Shown here one piece after another: positions 8,643-18,088 of a stretch of 64,000 nucleotides of DNA. The first letter of the stretch is position 1. The number at the start of each line of letters is the position of its first letter. The DNA comes from an uncultured Halomonas sp. (GTDB lineage Bacteria > Pseudomonadota > Gammaproteobacteria > Pseudomonadales > Halomonadaceae). The translations under genes and the position numbers were made by a program. A model generated the notes under the pieces. The model was not told the origin of the DNA. It searched no databases and was given only the letters and a program-made list of their open reading frames with translations. Location: NCBI RefSeq assembly GCF_947490095.1, contig NZ_CANLFS010000002.1, forward strand, positions 62,001-126,000, written 5' to 3'.

Positions 8643-10911
8643 AGTTCGTGAGGACCAGCCGCTCACCGCAACGGGGCGTGTGGATATCGATCGCTGGGTG
8701 GAACGCCTGCAGGAAGACGTCAGGCTACGCGACCCGGCGGAGATGGCCGAGGCCTGCCGGCTCGCCGAACGCCTGGAGGAAGAGTCGGACCGCCCCTATC
8801 GTGCCTGGATGACGGACGGTTCCAGCTTTCGCATGGGCCTGGAGATGGCCGATATCCTGGGGGAGCTGAGGCTCGACCAGGCGGTGCTCGTGGCGGCGGT
8901 TCTCTATCGTGCGGTGCGTGAAGGGCTTCTCGGCCTCGACGCCGTCGGCAAGCGGTTCGGCCCGGAGGTGGCCAGCCTGGTCGATGGCGTGCTGCAGATG
9001 GCGGCGATCAGCGCCACTCAGCTGCCTAGCCATGACATGAGCCAGCATAACCAGCAGGATAACCTGCGCAAGATGCTGGTCAACATGATCGACGATGTCC
9101 GGGTGGCGCTGATCAAGATTGCCGAGCGTACCTGTGCGTTGCGCCAGGTCAGGGAAGCCCCCCGGGAAAAGCAGCTGCGCGTGGCCCGGGAGGTGTTCGA
9201 CATCTATGCGCCCCTGGCTCATCGACTGGGCATTGGCCACCTCAAGTGGGAGCTGGAGGACCTCTCCTTTCGCTACCTTCAGGAAGACGACTACAAGGCC
9301 ATCGCGCGCCAGCTGGCCGAGAAGCGCCTGGATCGCGACCACTATATCAGCGAGGTCGTCGATACCCTCAGGGGCCTGCTCGGGGCCCAGGGCATCCCCC
9401 GGTATGACGTCGATGGCCGTGCCAAGCATATTTATTCGATCTGGCGAAAGATGAAGCGCAAGCACATCGACTTCTCCCAGGTCCACGATATTCGCGCGGT
9501 GCGCATCCTGGTGCCCGAAGTGGCCGACTGCTATACCGTGCTGGGCCTGGTGCACTCGCGTTGGCATCACGTCCCCCATGAATTCGACGACTATATCGCC
9601 AATCCCAAGAAGAACGGCTACCAGTCGTTGCATACCGCGGTGTTCGGCCCCGAGAGCAAGGTCGTGGAGATCCAGATCCGCACCTTTGCCATGCATGAAG
9701 AGGCCGAGCTCGGGGTCTGTGCCCACTGGCGCTACAAGGGGCACGATACCAAGGCCAAGAGCACCAGCTACGAGGACAAGATCGCCTGGTTGCGTCAGGT
9801 GCTCGAGTGGCAGGAGGAGGTCGGCGACCTTGGCGATCTCAGCGAGGGGCTCAACAGCGATGTGGCACCGGACCGTATCTACGTCTTTACCCCCGATGGT
9901 CATATCATCGACCTGCCGCGCGTCGCGACCCCCATCGACTTCGCCTATCGGGTCCACACCGAGGTGGGCCACCGCTGTCGGGGGGCCAAGGTCAACGGCC
10001 GCATCGTGCCGCTTACCTATGCCTTGAAGACCGGCCAGCAGGTCGAGATTCTTACCGCCAGCAAGGGCGGACCGAGTCGCGACTGGCTCAATCCCAGCCT
10101 GGCCTATGTGCGCACCTCGCGGGCCCGCGCCAAGATCCAGGCCTGGTTCAAGTACCAGGCCCGCGACCAGAATATCGAGGAGGGCCATGCCCTGTTCGAG
10201 CGTGAGATGAAGCGCCTCGACCTCGAGGACATGGATCTCCACACCCTGGCGCGCAAGGTCAATTATCCGACTCCCGAGGACATGTACGCGGCGCTGGGGG
10301 CGGGGGATCTGCGCATCGGCCAGGTATTGAACCAGGCCCAGCAGCTGTTCGGCGAGAATGATGACCAGGAGCAGCTCGAGCGGCTGCTGGCCAAGCCGAG
10401 GCGCACGCCGAGCAAGGGCGGGGCGAGTGATATCACCGTGCTGGGCGTGGGGAACCTCAAGACCAGCATGGCCAACTGTTGTCATCCGGTGCCGGGGGAG
10501 TCCATCGTCGGCTTTATTACCCAGGGCCGTGGGGTGACGGTCCACCGTGAGGACTGCCCCAATATCCTGCAGTTGCAGGTGGACGAGCCCCAGCGCATCA
10601 TCGCGGTGGAGTGGGGCGAGCGTGCCCTCACCCAGTACCCGGTCAATATCGAGGTGGAGGCCTGGGATCGCTCCGGCCTGCTGCGCGACGTCACCGGGGT
10701 GCTGGGCAACGAGAAGGTCAATGTGCTGTCGGTGAATACGTTGACCGATACCGATGACGGCATCGCACGACTGACCATTACCGTGGAGGTGGATGGCCTG
10801 GAGACCCTGGGCCGGCTCTTCTCCCGTATTCAGCAGCTGTCCAACGTCATCGAGGTGCGTCGCCTGCGCAGTGGCGGAAAGTCCAGCAAACGCCGGGAGA
10901 AGAAGTCATGA
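8635..10911 (+). CDS. relA: GTP pyrophosphokinase RelA, (p)ppGpp synthetase I
   Basis: RelA makes (p)ppGpp on starved ribosomes carrying uncharged tRNA. The 758-residue order is a hydrolase-like domain lacking the HD metal ligands, so it should be synthesis-only; then the synthetase domain with HDIRAVRILV and KNGYQSLHT (about 280-340). A TGS domain (DRIYVFTPDGHIIDLP, from about 420), a helical/zinc-finger-like part with the NCCHPVPG motif and a C-terminal ACT domain complete it. The ATG has AAGGAGCG upstream and overlaps the rlmD end by 8 bp. Its stop overlaps mazG by ATGA. The rlmD-relA-mazG order supports the call over SpoT. Confidence 0.96.
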   Translation: MVKVREDQPLTATGRVDIDRWVERLQEDVRLRDPAEMAEACRLAERLEEESDRPYRAWMTDGSSFRMGLEMADILGELRLDQAVLVAAVLYRAVREGLLGLDAVGKRFGPEVASLVDGVLQMAAISATQLPSHDMSQHNQQDNLRKMLVNMIDDVRVALIKIAERTCALRQVREAPREKQLRVAREVFDIYAPLAHRLGIGHLKWELEDLSFRYLQEDDYKAIARQLAEKRLDRDHYISEVVDTLRGLLGAQGIPRYDVDGRAKHIYSIWRKMKRKHIDFSQVHDIRAVRILVPEVADCYTVLGLVHSRWHHVPHEFDDYIANPKKNGYQSLHTAVFGPESKVVEIQIRTFAMHEEAELGVCAHWRYKGHDTKAKSTSYEDKIAWLRQVLEWQEEVGDLGDLSEGLNSDVAPDRIYVFTPDGHIIDLPRVATPIDFAYRVHTEVGHRCRGAKVNGRIVPLTYALKTGQQVEILTASKGGPSRDWLNPSLAYVRTSRARAKIQAWFKYQARDQNIEEGHALFEREMKRLDLEDMDLHTLARKVNYPTPEDMYAALGAGDLRIGQVLNQAQQLFGENDDQEQLERLLAKPRRTPSKGGASDITVLGVGNLKTSMANCCHPVPGESIVGFITQGRGVTVHREDCPNILQLQVDEPQRIIAVEWGERALTQYPVNIEVEAWDRSGLLRDVTGVLGNEKVNVLSVNTLTDTDDGIARLTITVEVDGLETLGRLFSRIQQLSNVIEVRRLRSGGKSSKRREKKS

Positions 10912-11816
10912 GCCAGCGCCAGCATAGCCTGGACGATCTGTTGACCCTGATGGCGGTGCTTCGTGACCCCGAACAGGGCTGCCCCTGGGATATCAAGCAG
11001 GACTGGGACTCCATCGTCCCGCACACCCTGGAAGAGGCCTATGAAGTCGCCGACGCCATCGAGCGCCGGGCCTGGGACGAGCTGCCCGGCGAGCTGGGCG
11101 ACCTGCTCTTTCAGGTGATCTACTATGCCCAGTTCGGCCAGGAGCAGGGGCGCTTCGATTTCCATGACGTGGTCGACACCCTGACCGCCAAGATGCTGCG
11201 TCGCCACCCCCATGTGTTTCCCGACGGCAGCCTGAATTCGCGGCGAGCGCTCGGCGAGAGTGCCGAGGCCCCGGGACTCGAGGACATCAAGGGGCGCTGG
11301 GAGGCCCTCAAGGCCGAGGAGCGTGCCGAGAGGTCCCGTGATACGCTCGAGGCGTCTGCCGCCTCGGTTCTGGATGGCGCCGCGGCGTCGGTTCTGGATG
11401 ATGTGCCGCGTACGCTGCCGGCACTGTCGCGGGCCGCCAAGCTCTCCAGGCGGGCCGCCCGAGTGGGCTTCGATTGGCCCGATTCTCGCGGGGTGATCGC
11501 CAAGATCCGCGAGGAGCTCGACGAGGTGGAGGAGGCGCTGGCCGAAGGCGACAGGAGTCATGCCGCCGAGGAGGTGGGCGACCTGCTGTTTGCGGTCACC
11601 AATCTCGCTCGTACCCTCAAGGCCGACCCCGAGCAGTGCCTGAGGGCGACCAATGCCAAGTTCGAGCGTCGCTTTCGTCATGTAGAGGCGGCCTTGGCGG
11701 CGGCTGGTTCCAGCCCCGCCGCCGCCGACCTGGCGACCATGGAGCGCCACTGGCAGGCCGCCAAACGCGAAGAGCGCCGTGAAATTGCCACATTTTTGGG
11801 AGATAGCCGGCCATGA
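10908..11816 (+). CDS. mazG: Nucleoside triphosphate pyrophosphohydrolase MazG
   Basis: MazG hydrolyses NTPs and dNTPs to monophosphates and PPi and can lower ppGpp-linked stress signalling. The 302-residue protein holds two MazG folds. The first starts with LMAVLRDPEQGCPWD and has EEAYEVADAIE; the second has EELDEVEEAL and EEVGDLLFA. It is about 40 residues longer than the E. coli enzyme. Part of the excess is an in-frame tandem duplication in the inter-domain linker, with ASVLDG and ASVLDD about 8 residues apart. ATGA overlaps at both ends (relA upstream, ppc downstream) point to one translationally coupled unit. Confidence 0.94.
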   Translation: MSQRQHSLDDLLTLMAVLRDPEQGCPWDIKQDWDSIVPHTLEEAYEVADAIERRAWDELPGELGDLLFQVIYYAQFGQEQGRFDFHDVVDTLTAKMLRRHPHVFPDGSLNSRRALGESAEAPGLEDIKGRWEALKAEERAERSRDTLEASAASVLDGAAASVLDDVPRTLPALSRAAKLSRRAARVGFDWPDSRGVIAKIREELDEVEEALAEGDRSHAAEEVGDLLFAVTNLARTLKADPEQCLRATNAKFERRFRHVEAALAAAGSSPAAADLATMERHWQAAKREERREIATFLGDSRP

Positions 11817-14461
11817 GCCACGATCTGCACGAATCCCTGCGCGACAACGTCCGTATCCTGGGGGACAGTCTGGGACGCACCATCGCCAATGACCTGGGCG
11901 ATGACTTCGTTGACAGAATCGAGACCATTCGCGACTTCGCCAAGCGGGGGCGTCAGGGCGACGAGCAGGCCCAGCGTGAACTGATCGAGTACCTGCGTGG
12001 GCTACCCGACCAGGACCTGTTGCCGGTGACCCGCGCCTTCAACCAGTTCCTCAACCTGGCCAATATCGCCGAGCAGCATTACCGTGCCCGCTTTCGTCGC
12101 GTCGAGGACTATCGCCCGGGTACCCAGCCGGTGTTGTCTGAGCTGTTGGACCGCGCCCGCCGCGCCGGCAATTCGCCGCGCAAGCTGGTCGAGAGCCTGG
12201 CCGGCATGCGCGTCGAGCTGGTGCTGACCGCCCATCCCACCGAAGTCATCCGGCGTACCCTGATTCAGAAGTACGATGCCATCGATGACTGCCTGACCGC
12301 CATCGAGTCGTCGGCGGACTATCCCGAGCGCGGCGTTCGGGCCAAGGGGCGCCTCGAGGAGCTGATCAGCCAGGCCTGGCATACCGACGAGATTCGCCAC
12401 GAGCGCCCCTCGCCGGTGGATGAGGCCAAGTGGGGCTTTGCGGTCATCGAGAATTCGCTGTGGCAGGCGGTGCCCGACTTTCATCGTGACCTCGACAACC
12501 TGCTGCTGGATACGGCCGGCGAGCGCCTGCCGCTGGACGCCGCGCCGATCAGCTTCGCGTCGTGGATGGGGGGCGATCGTGACGGCAACCCCAATGTGAC
12601 CTCGAGGGTGACCCGCGAGGTGCTCCTGCTGGGGCGCTGGATGGCGGCGGACCTCTACCTGCGCGACCTGGAGCAGCTCAAGGCCGAGCTCTCCATGTCC
12701 AGGGCCAACAGCGCGCTCCAGGCCGAGGTCGGCGACGCCGCGGAGCCTTACCGCGACATGCTGCGACAGCTGCTGGCGCGGGTCGAGGCTACCCGTGACT
12801 GGGCCAAGGCGAGCCTCGACGGCAAGCCTTACGGTGGTGGCCCGATCATCGAGAGCCGCGACCAGCTCCACTCGCCCCTGCTCGCGTGCTATCGCTCGCT
12901 GTGCGACGTGGGCCTGGATACCATCGCCAATGGCGCGCTGCTGGATACCCTGCGCCGAGTGGCCGTCTTTGGTGTCACCCTGACCCAGCTGGATATCCGC
13001 CAGGAGGCCAGCCGCCATGCCCAGGTCATGGAAGAGCTCACCGAGGGCCTGGGGCTCGGGCACTATGCCGACTGGAGCGAGGAGCAGCGTCAGGAGTTTC
13101 TGCTCGAGGAGCTCGCCTCGCGGCGACCGCTGATCCCCCGGCGCTGGGAGTGCTCCCCGGAATCCCGGGAGGTGGTGGATACCTTCCGGGTCATCGCCAG
13201 CGAGCCGCCGGAGGCGCTTGGCACCTACGTGATCTCCATGGCGGCGGAGCCTTCCGATGTTCTGGCCGTGGCGCTGCTGATGAAGGAGGTGGGGGGTGAG
13301 GTCAAGCTGCCCATCGCGCCGCTGTTCGAGACGCTGAATGACCTCGACCATGCCGGCGATGCGATCGACCGTCTCCTTTCGCTGCCCGGTTATCGCCGCC
13401 TGATCGGCGACCGTCAGGAGGTCATGATCGGTTACTCCGACTCCGCCAAGGATGCCGGTCAGCTGGCGGCCGCTTGGGCCCAGTATCGCGCCCAGGAGAC
13501 CCTGGTGGAGGTGTGTCGGCGACACGCCGTGGACCTGACCCTGTTCCATGGCCGCGGCGGCACCGTGGGCCGTGGTGGTGGCCCGGCCCATGCGGCGATC
13601 CTCTCCCAGCCCCCGGGCTCGGTGAATGGCAGCCTCAGGGTGACCGAGCAGGGCGAGATGATCCGCTTCAAGTTCGGCCAGCCGGAAATCGCTCTGCGCT
13701 CCATGGAGATCTACGCCTGTGCGGTGCTGGAGGCCACCCTGTTGCCGCCGCCCGACCCGGAACCCCAGTGGCGAGAGGAGATGGACCGCCTCGCCGAGAT
13801 CGCCCATGGCGCTTATGTGGGGGTGGTGCGAGAGGATCCCGACTTCGTGCCTTACTTCCGCGCGGTGACGCCGGAGGGCTCCCTGGGGCGCTTGCCGCTG
13901 GGGTCACGGCCCACCAAGCGGCGTCAGGACGGAGGCGTGGAGACGCTGCGTGCGATTCCCTGGATCTTCGCCTGGACCCAGGTCCGCCTGATGCTGCCGG
14001 CCTGGCTGGGCAGCGGTGAGGCCTTCGCGACCCGCCTGGAAGAAGAGGGCGGCCGGGAGGTACTCCAGGAAATGCGGGACCGCTGGCCCTTCTTCGGCAC
14101 CTACCTGGACATGCTGGAAATGCTGCTCTCCAAGGCCGATGTGGGCATTGCCGCCTACTACGAACATCGCCTGGTCGACGAGCCGAGCCTCAAGGCCCTG
14201 GGGCAGCGTCTGCGCGGACGCTTCGAACGCCTTGACGAGGCGCTGCTGGAAATCCTCGAGCAGGAGGCGTTGCTGGAGACGACGCCGTTGATTCATCAGG
14301 CGATTTCCGTGCGCAACCCCTATATCGACCCGCTTCATGGCCTCCAGGCGGAGCTCTTGCAGCGTAATCGCGACGCCGACGGCGCGATAAGCGCGGACCT
14401 TTCACGGGCGCTGATGGTCACCATGGCGGGCATCGCCGCGGGGCTCAGGAATACCGGGTAA
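11813..14461 (+). CDS. ppc: Phosphoenolpyruvate carboxylase
   Basis: Ppc carboxylates PEP with bicarbonate to oxaloacetate, replenishing the TCA cycle. The 882-residue length matches the E. coli enzyme. The catalytic His141 lies in VLTAHPTEVIRRT, and the glycine-rich loop FHGRGGTVGRGGGP is present, as are SWMGGDRDGNPNVT and the late IPWIFAWTQVR. Its start overlaps mazG by ATGA, a neighbour I would not expect functionally, so ppc may be co-transcribed with the stringent-response genes here. A CCCGGC/GCCGGG hairpin and a heptamer array follow the stop. Confidence 0.97.
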   Translation: MSHDLHESLRDNVRILGDSLGRTIANDLGDDFVDRIETIRDFAKRGRQGDEQAQRELIEYLRGLPDQDLLPVTRAFNQFLNLANIAEQHYRARFRRVEDYRPGTQPVLSELLDRARRAGNSPRKLVESLAGMRVELVLTAHPTEVIRRTLIQKYDAIDDCLTAIESSADYPERGVRAKGRLEELISQAWHTDEIRHERPSPVDEAKWGFAVIENSLWQAVPDFHRDLDNLLLDTAGERLPLDAAPISFASWMGGDRDGNPNVTSRVTREVLLLGRWMAADLYLRDLEQLKAELSMSRANSALQAEVGDAAEPYRDMLRQLLARVEATRDWAKASLDGKPYGGGPIIESRDQLHSPLLACYRSLCDVGLDTIANGALLDTLRRVAVFGVTLTQLDIRQEASRHAQVMEELTEGLGLGHYADWSEEQRQEFLLEELASRRPLIPRRWECSPESREVVDTFRVIASEPPEALGTYVISMAAEPSDVLAVALLMKEVGGEVKLPIAPLFETLNDLDHAGDAIDRLLSLPGYRRLIGDRQEVMIGYSDSAKDAGQLAAAWAQYRAQETLVEVCRRHAVDLTLFHGRGGTVGRGGGPAHAAILSQPPGSVNGSLRVTEQGEMIRFKFGQPEIALRSMEIYACAVLEATLLPPPDPEPQWREEMDRLAEIAHGAYVGVVREDPDFVPYFRAVTPEGSLGRLPLGSRPTKRRQDGGVETLRAIPWIFAWTQVRLMLPAWLGSGEAFATRLEEEGGREVLQEMRDRWPFFGTYLDMLEMLLSKADVGIAAYYEHRLVDEPSLKALGQRLRGRFERLDEALLEILEQEALLETTPLIHQAISVRNPYIDPLHGLQAELLQRNRDADGAISADLSRALMVTMAGIAAGLRNTG

Positions 14462-14621
<160 letters not shown>

Positions 14622-14622
14622 G

Positions 14623-15234
14623 TTAGAAGGGAATATTGATGGAGGCGGTGAGGAGGTTGAGGTGCGCCATATTGGGCGCCTCATACTCCTCGAGTTCGAG
14701 GCGGCTGGTAAAGCTTGGAAACTGCAGGCGGGCGCCGAAGCCTTGAACCCGGGTGGTGCCGGTTTCATCGATGTCGCCGCGGGGAATCACGGCATCGCCT
14801 TCCCAACTGACCATCCCGGACTTGGCATAGATGCCGACGTTCCCCATGCGCACACCGGCCACCAGGCTACCGCCCAGGGTGACGGTGTTGACCAGCAGCG
14901 ACTGGTCCTCGAGACGCGTCGGTACCTCGTCGCTTTCCTGGTAGCTGAATTCGGCGCCGAGATCCAGCTGGGGGAGCCGGAAGGGGCTGTAGCCGGCGAT
15001 CAGGCGAAAGCCGGAGGTATAGCCGTCGGGGCTCTCGACGTCTCGGCCGTCGAGGGTAATGCCGTTATCCAGGCGAATGACGTCTTCGGGCTGGCCGGCA
15101 TAGGCGGGGCTCTGCGAGTGGGTCTGCCGGGCGAGATTGTCGGCAATGCCGCCCTCCTCATTGGCGTTGGCGCCAAGGGGTGCCGTGAGGGCCAAAGCGG
15201 TTAGCAGCGAGGCGATGGTGTGACGGGACGTCAT
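14623..15234 (-). CDS. Predicted outer-membrane beta-barrel protein
   Basis: No specific family was recognised. The 203-residue protein begins with a Sec signal peptide (MTSRHTIASLLTALALTAPLGANA). Alternating hydrophobic/polar strands follow, such as YTSGFRLIAGYSPFR, LDLGAEFSYQE and VTLGGSLVAGVRMGNVGIYAKSG. It ends in Phe (SINIPF), the usual barrel-assembly signal. The pattern suggests a small 8-strand barrel of the OmpA/OmpW-like size class. The start at 15234 is favoured by the GGACAGGG upstream and a normal signal peptide; an in-frame ATG six codons earlier is possible. It appears monocistronic. Confidence 0.75.
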   Translation of the reverse strand: MTSRHTIASLLTALALTAPLGANANEEGGIADNLARQTHSQSPAYAGQPEDVIRLDNGITLDGRDVESPDGYTSGFRLIAGYSPFRLPQLDLGAEFSYQESDEVPTRLEDQSLLVNTVTLGGSLVAGVRMGNVGIYAKSGMVSWEGDAVIPRGDIDETGTTRVQGFGARLQFPSFTSRLELEEYEAPNMAHLNLLTASINIPF

Positions 15235-15626
15235 GTTTCCCTGTCCTTGCACTATGGCCTGACCCTAAAGGGCCAGGCCATAGAGCGAGTGGCGATGAGA
15301 TGTCTCTAGGCTAGCAAGCCCACTCCCGATTCGCCAGCCACCCTGGTTCTTAAGCCGCCAGGGACGGCCTCCAGAGATAACTTCCAGAGATAACCTCCAG
15401 GGACAGTCTCCGACTCGGCCATCAGGCCGGTCGTCATGCATGCCGCCAGCATCGGCGAGGCGGCGGGCTGTCCCTATACCTCCGTCCTTATGCCTATCCA
15501 AAAAGCCCCGCCCTGCAGATCGTGTGCGGGGCGGGGCTTTCTTGGTGATTCGGCGCCTTTCCAGTTTAGAGCCTTTTCGGTTCAGGACTGGGCGCGCCGA
15601 TTACCCTGCGTGGCTAACGCAGCCAC
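15235..15626. other. Intergenic region with 13-bp imperfect repeats and a terminator
   Basis: I see no gene here. Four imperfect 13-base units (ccgccagggacgg, cctccagagataa, cttccagagataa, cctccagggacag) lie in tandem at 15355-15406, in the presumed promoter region of the beta-barrel gene. The rest holds the terminator listed separately. Confidence 0.7.
15502..15540 (-). terminator. Rho-independent terminator of the small secreted-protein gene
   Basis: A 12-bp perfect stem (AAAGCCCCGCCC with GGGCGGGGCTTT) encloses a 15-base loop. On the minus strand it ends in a run of T, as expected for transcripts from the 15627-15914 gene. Confidence 0.85.
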
Positions 15627-15914
15627 TCACCAGTCGGACGGCCGCTCGGGGCTGGCAAGATTATGGTCGGTCTTGGGCAGCTGGGTCTGATGCTGGGTGT
15701 TGTGTATCAGGGCAACGGTGGTTTCGGTCATGGCCGCGCTGTGGCCGAAAACATTCGCCGCATCAACGTCGGCCTTGACGTGCTGAGAGGCCGGTGCGGC
15801 ATCGGACAGCGGTTCCTGAATGTTCTGATTGGTTTGTTGCACCATCACGCTGGCGCTGGCGGCAACGGGAAGTGTGGCGGCAATAACGAGAGAGAAAAGC
15901 AGTGATTTCTTCAT
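15627..15914 (-). CDS. Small secreted protein of unknown function
   Basis: I do not recognise a family. The 95-residue product starts with a clear signal peptide (MKKSLLFSLVIAATLPVAASA, cleavage after ASA near residue 21). A polar, Gln/Thr/His-containing mature part of about 74 residues follows without cysteines or further membrane segments, so it is probably periplasmic. The start at 15914 was chosen for the lysine-led signal peptide; a longer frame reads into the intergenic region without one. It is followed by a strong terminator. The LysR-type gene upstream lies on the same strand, 124 bp away. Confidence 0.7.
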   Translation of the reverse strand: MKKSLLFSLVIAATLPVAASASVMVQQTNQNIQEPLSDAAPASQHVKADVDAANVFGHSAAMTETTVALIHNTQHQTQLPKTDHNLASPERPSDW

Positions 15915-16038
15915 GATACGTGGCTCCGTAGTCGTGAGGGGGCGGGCGTATCGAAGTGCGCTGCCCCGTGTGGATGGCCACATGATGCGCCCGTGTACGG
16001 ACCATGACGAATCGAACGTCGCGAAGGTTATTATCACG

Positions 16039-16965
16039 CTAATTAATAGATTTGAGACTCTGTGGGTCGCCGATGAATTCTTCGATGCGCGTGCGCAGCC
16101 AGCGATCCGCCGGGTCGTTATCCTGGGCGCCGCGCCAGGCCATGGACAGGTCGAAGGACGGGCCGGAAAACGGCAGCGCGCTGGCGTGCAGTCGACCGCT
16201 GGCGGTCAGCCCCTCGATGACGTAGTCGGGGACGGTGGCGATGATATCGGTATCGGCAAGCAGCGTGCCCAGCCCGTTGAACTGCGGTACGGCCAAAACG
16301 ACGCGGCGCCGGTAACCCAAGGCTTCCAGCGAGTTGTCCACATAGCCGTCGAGGTCGCCGGCGAAGGACACCAGGGCGTGGGGGCGCGAGCAGTATTCCT
16401 CCAGCGTCATCGGCGCCGACGCGTCATCGGCGCGTAACACCTGGGGCCAGCTGCGGCGCAGCGGCTTGCACTTGGCATTGGCCGGCAAGTCAGAGACGTA
16501 GCTGACGCCCACGGAAATATCACCGGCGTTCAACAGCTCCGGCATGAGCAAGTAGTTGGTGCGGCGAACCACCAGCACCACGTTGGGGGCTTCGCGGCGC
16601 AGCTGGCGCAGCAGGGCCGGCAGCAGCGCAAATTCCACGTCGTCGGACAGGCCGATACGGAAGACGGCGTCGCTGGTGGCGGGGTCGAAGTCACTGGTGG
16701 TGCTTAGCGCGGCGGAAATGGAGTCCAGGGCCGGGGCCAGATGCTTGAAGATGTCTTCGGCCCGGGCGGTGGGTTCCATGTGCCGGCCGGTGCGGATAAA
16801 CAATGGATCATCGAACAGCGTGCGCAGCCGAGAGAGCGCCGCGCTAATGGCGGGCTGGCCGAGGAACAGCTTTTCCGCCGCTCGCGTGACGCTGCGCTCG
16901 TGCATCATCGTTTCAAAGACGATCAATAGATGAAAATCCACGCGGCGCAGGTCGGTACGGTTCAA
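16039..16965 (-). CDS. LysR-family transcriptional regulator
   Basis: A LysR regulator of about 308 residues. The N-terminal winged helix-turn-helix reads HERSVTRAAEKLFLGQPAISAALSRLR and is followed by FDDPLFIRTGRHMEPT, a form common to one LysR subgroup. The effector domain fills the rest. The likely start is TTG at 16965, with GAGGAT about 8 bp upstream and protein beginning NRTDLRRVDFHLL as in relatives. An ATG further upstream at 17007 is also in frame, and the frame extends into the palindromic repeats beyond 17026. The target gene is not evident; panE upstream is on the same strand. Confidence 0.85.
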   Translation of the reverse strand: MNRTDLRRVDFHLLIVFETMMHERSVTRAAEKLFLGQPAISAALSRLRTLFDDPLFIRTGRHMEPTARAEDIFKHLAPALDSISAALSTTSDFDPATSDAVFRIGLSDDVEFALLPALLRQLRREAPNVVLVVRRTNYLLMPELLNAGDISVGVSYVSDLPANAKCKPLRRSWPQVLRADDASAPMTLEEYCSRPHALVSFAGDLDGYVDNSLEALGYRRRVVLAVPQFNGLGTLLADTDIIATVPDYVIEGLTASGRLHASALPFSGPSFDLSMAWRGAQDNDPADRWLRTRIEEFIGDPQSLKSIN

Positions 16966-17025
16966 GTGGCTATCCTCGGATATACGGTGTCGCAGGGCGC
17001 GTATCATAGCACTCGCCCACCCCTC

Positions 17026-17174
17026 GGGGTCAGACCCCACCCCTTGGGGTCAGACCCCATCCCTTGGGGTCAGACCCCCACCTCTTGGGGTCAGACCCCC
17101 ACCTCTTGGGGTCAGACCCCCACCTCTTGGGGTCAGACCCCGCCTCTTGGGGTCAGACCCCGCCTCTTGGGGTC
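17026..17174. repeat. GGGGTCAGACCCC array, locus B (7 copies plus a half)
   Basis: Seven perfect copies start at 17026, 17046, 17066, 17087, 17108, 17129 and 17149, all in the same orientation, with period 20-21 bp and spacers of the type CACCTCTT. A truncated copy is at 17169-17174. The array runs into the panE coding frame, and its last copies supply the panE stop codon. Confidence 0.95.
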
Positions 17175-18088
17175 ATCTCCGGCGTCGGGGCATCACTCGC
17201 CAGGGCTTCGAGCAGCGCATCCAGGCGAGGCGTTGTCAGGCCACGATGCCTGGCGGCCTCGCATAGCGGGCCGAGGATGGCGGCATGTTCGGTGGGGCGG
17301 CCCGCCAATACGTCTTGAAGCATCGAGGCGCGGTTGTCGGCGGTGGCTTCCACGACCTTCCAGACCAGGGCGCGCCAGCCGTCGAGTCCCGAGCCCGCCG
17401 GCGGGGCGATGCCCTCGGCCTGCATCACCATTGCGACTTCATCGATAATCGCCTCTACTTCGTCACGGAAAGGGGCGTCGCGCAGCTCGCCGTTGCGTAT
17501 CCGGTGATGGGCGACCAGCGGGTTGATCGCGGCATTGATGGCCAGCTTGTGCCATAGCCGCCGCCGAATATCGGGCACCGCCCGGGCCGACAGGCCGGCG
17601 GCATTCAGCTGGTGGGCCATGGCCCGGGAGAGGGCGTCGTGGTCGCCATCCAGTGAGCCGATGGCGGTATCGCCATGCCCGGCGTGGACCACTCGGTCGT
17701 CCGCGGCGACATAGGCCCCCTCGGTGGTCGTGGCGCATAGCACCGGGCCACCGTGGCGCGCGCCAAGGAGGGGCTGGGTGTGAAAGCCATTCTGCCACAG
17801 CACCAGCGGGGTGCCCGCCGGAAGCCCCGCCGCCACGGCCCCGTAGGCGGCCTCGGCGGCGTAGGCCTTGGTGGTCAGATGGAGGACATCCGGCGCCTCG
17901 GGGGGCGGCGTGGTCCGGGTGACCACCTCCAGGCTCAGGGCCTCGCCCTGTGGCGTCATCAGCGTCTGATGAGTGGGCAGCGGGCGGCGACCCATCAAGG
18001 TGACCCGCTGGCCATTCTGCGCCAGGCGTAGGGCCAGCAGCCTGCCGATGGCCCCGGGGCCCACGATCCAGTGTCTTGCATACGCCAT
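17153..18088 (-). CDS. panE: 2-dehydropantoate 2-reductase
   Basis: This is a ketopantoate reductase, the NADPH-dependent step to pantoate in pantothenate and CoA synthesis. The N-terminus carries the Rossmann motif (HWIVGPGAIGRLLALRLAQ), the middle has TKAYAAE and LWQNGFH, and the helical domain carries WHKLAINAAINPL. Length is 311 residues. The final residues EMTPRGGV and the TGA stop are encoded by the GGGGTCTGACCCC repeats, so the original C-terminus may have been altered. The start overlaps the topB stop (TGATG), which indicates coupling. Paralogues of PanE with other substrates exist, so the exact substrate is an inference. Confidence 0.87.
   Translation of the reverse strand: MAYARHWIVGPGAIGRLLALRLAQNGQRVTLMGRRPLPTHQTLMTPQGEALSLEVVTRTTPPPEAPDVLHLTTKAYAAEAAYGAVAAGLPAGTPLVLWQNGFHTQPLLGARHGGPVLCATTTEGAYVAADDRVVHAGHGDTAIGSLDGDHDALSRAMAHQLNAAGLSARAVPDIRRRLWHKLAINAAINPLVAHHRIRNGELRDAPFRDEVEAIIDEVAMVMQAEGIAPPAGSGLDGWRALVWKVVEATADNRASMLQDVLAGRPTEHAAILGPLCEAARHRGLTTPRLDALLEALASDAPTPEMTPRGGV

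Noticed and set aside
17026..17174. Palindrome arrays as a CRISPR
   Set aside because: The repeats are 13 bp, spacers are about 8 bp and nearly identical, orientation varies at other loci and no cas genes are present.
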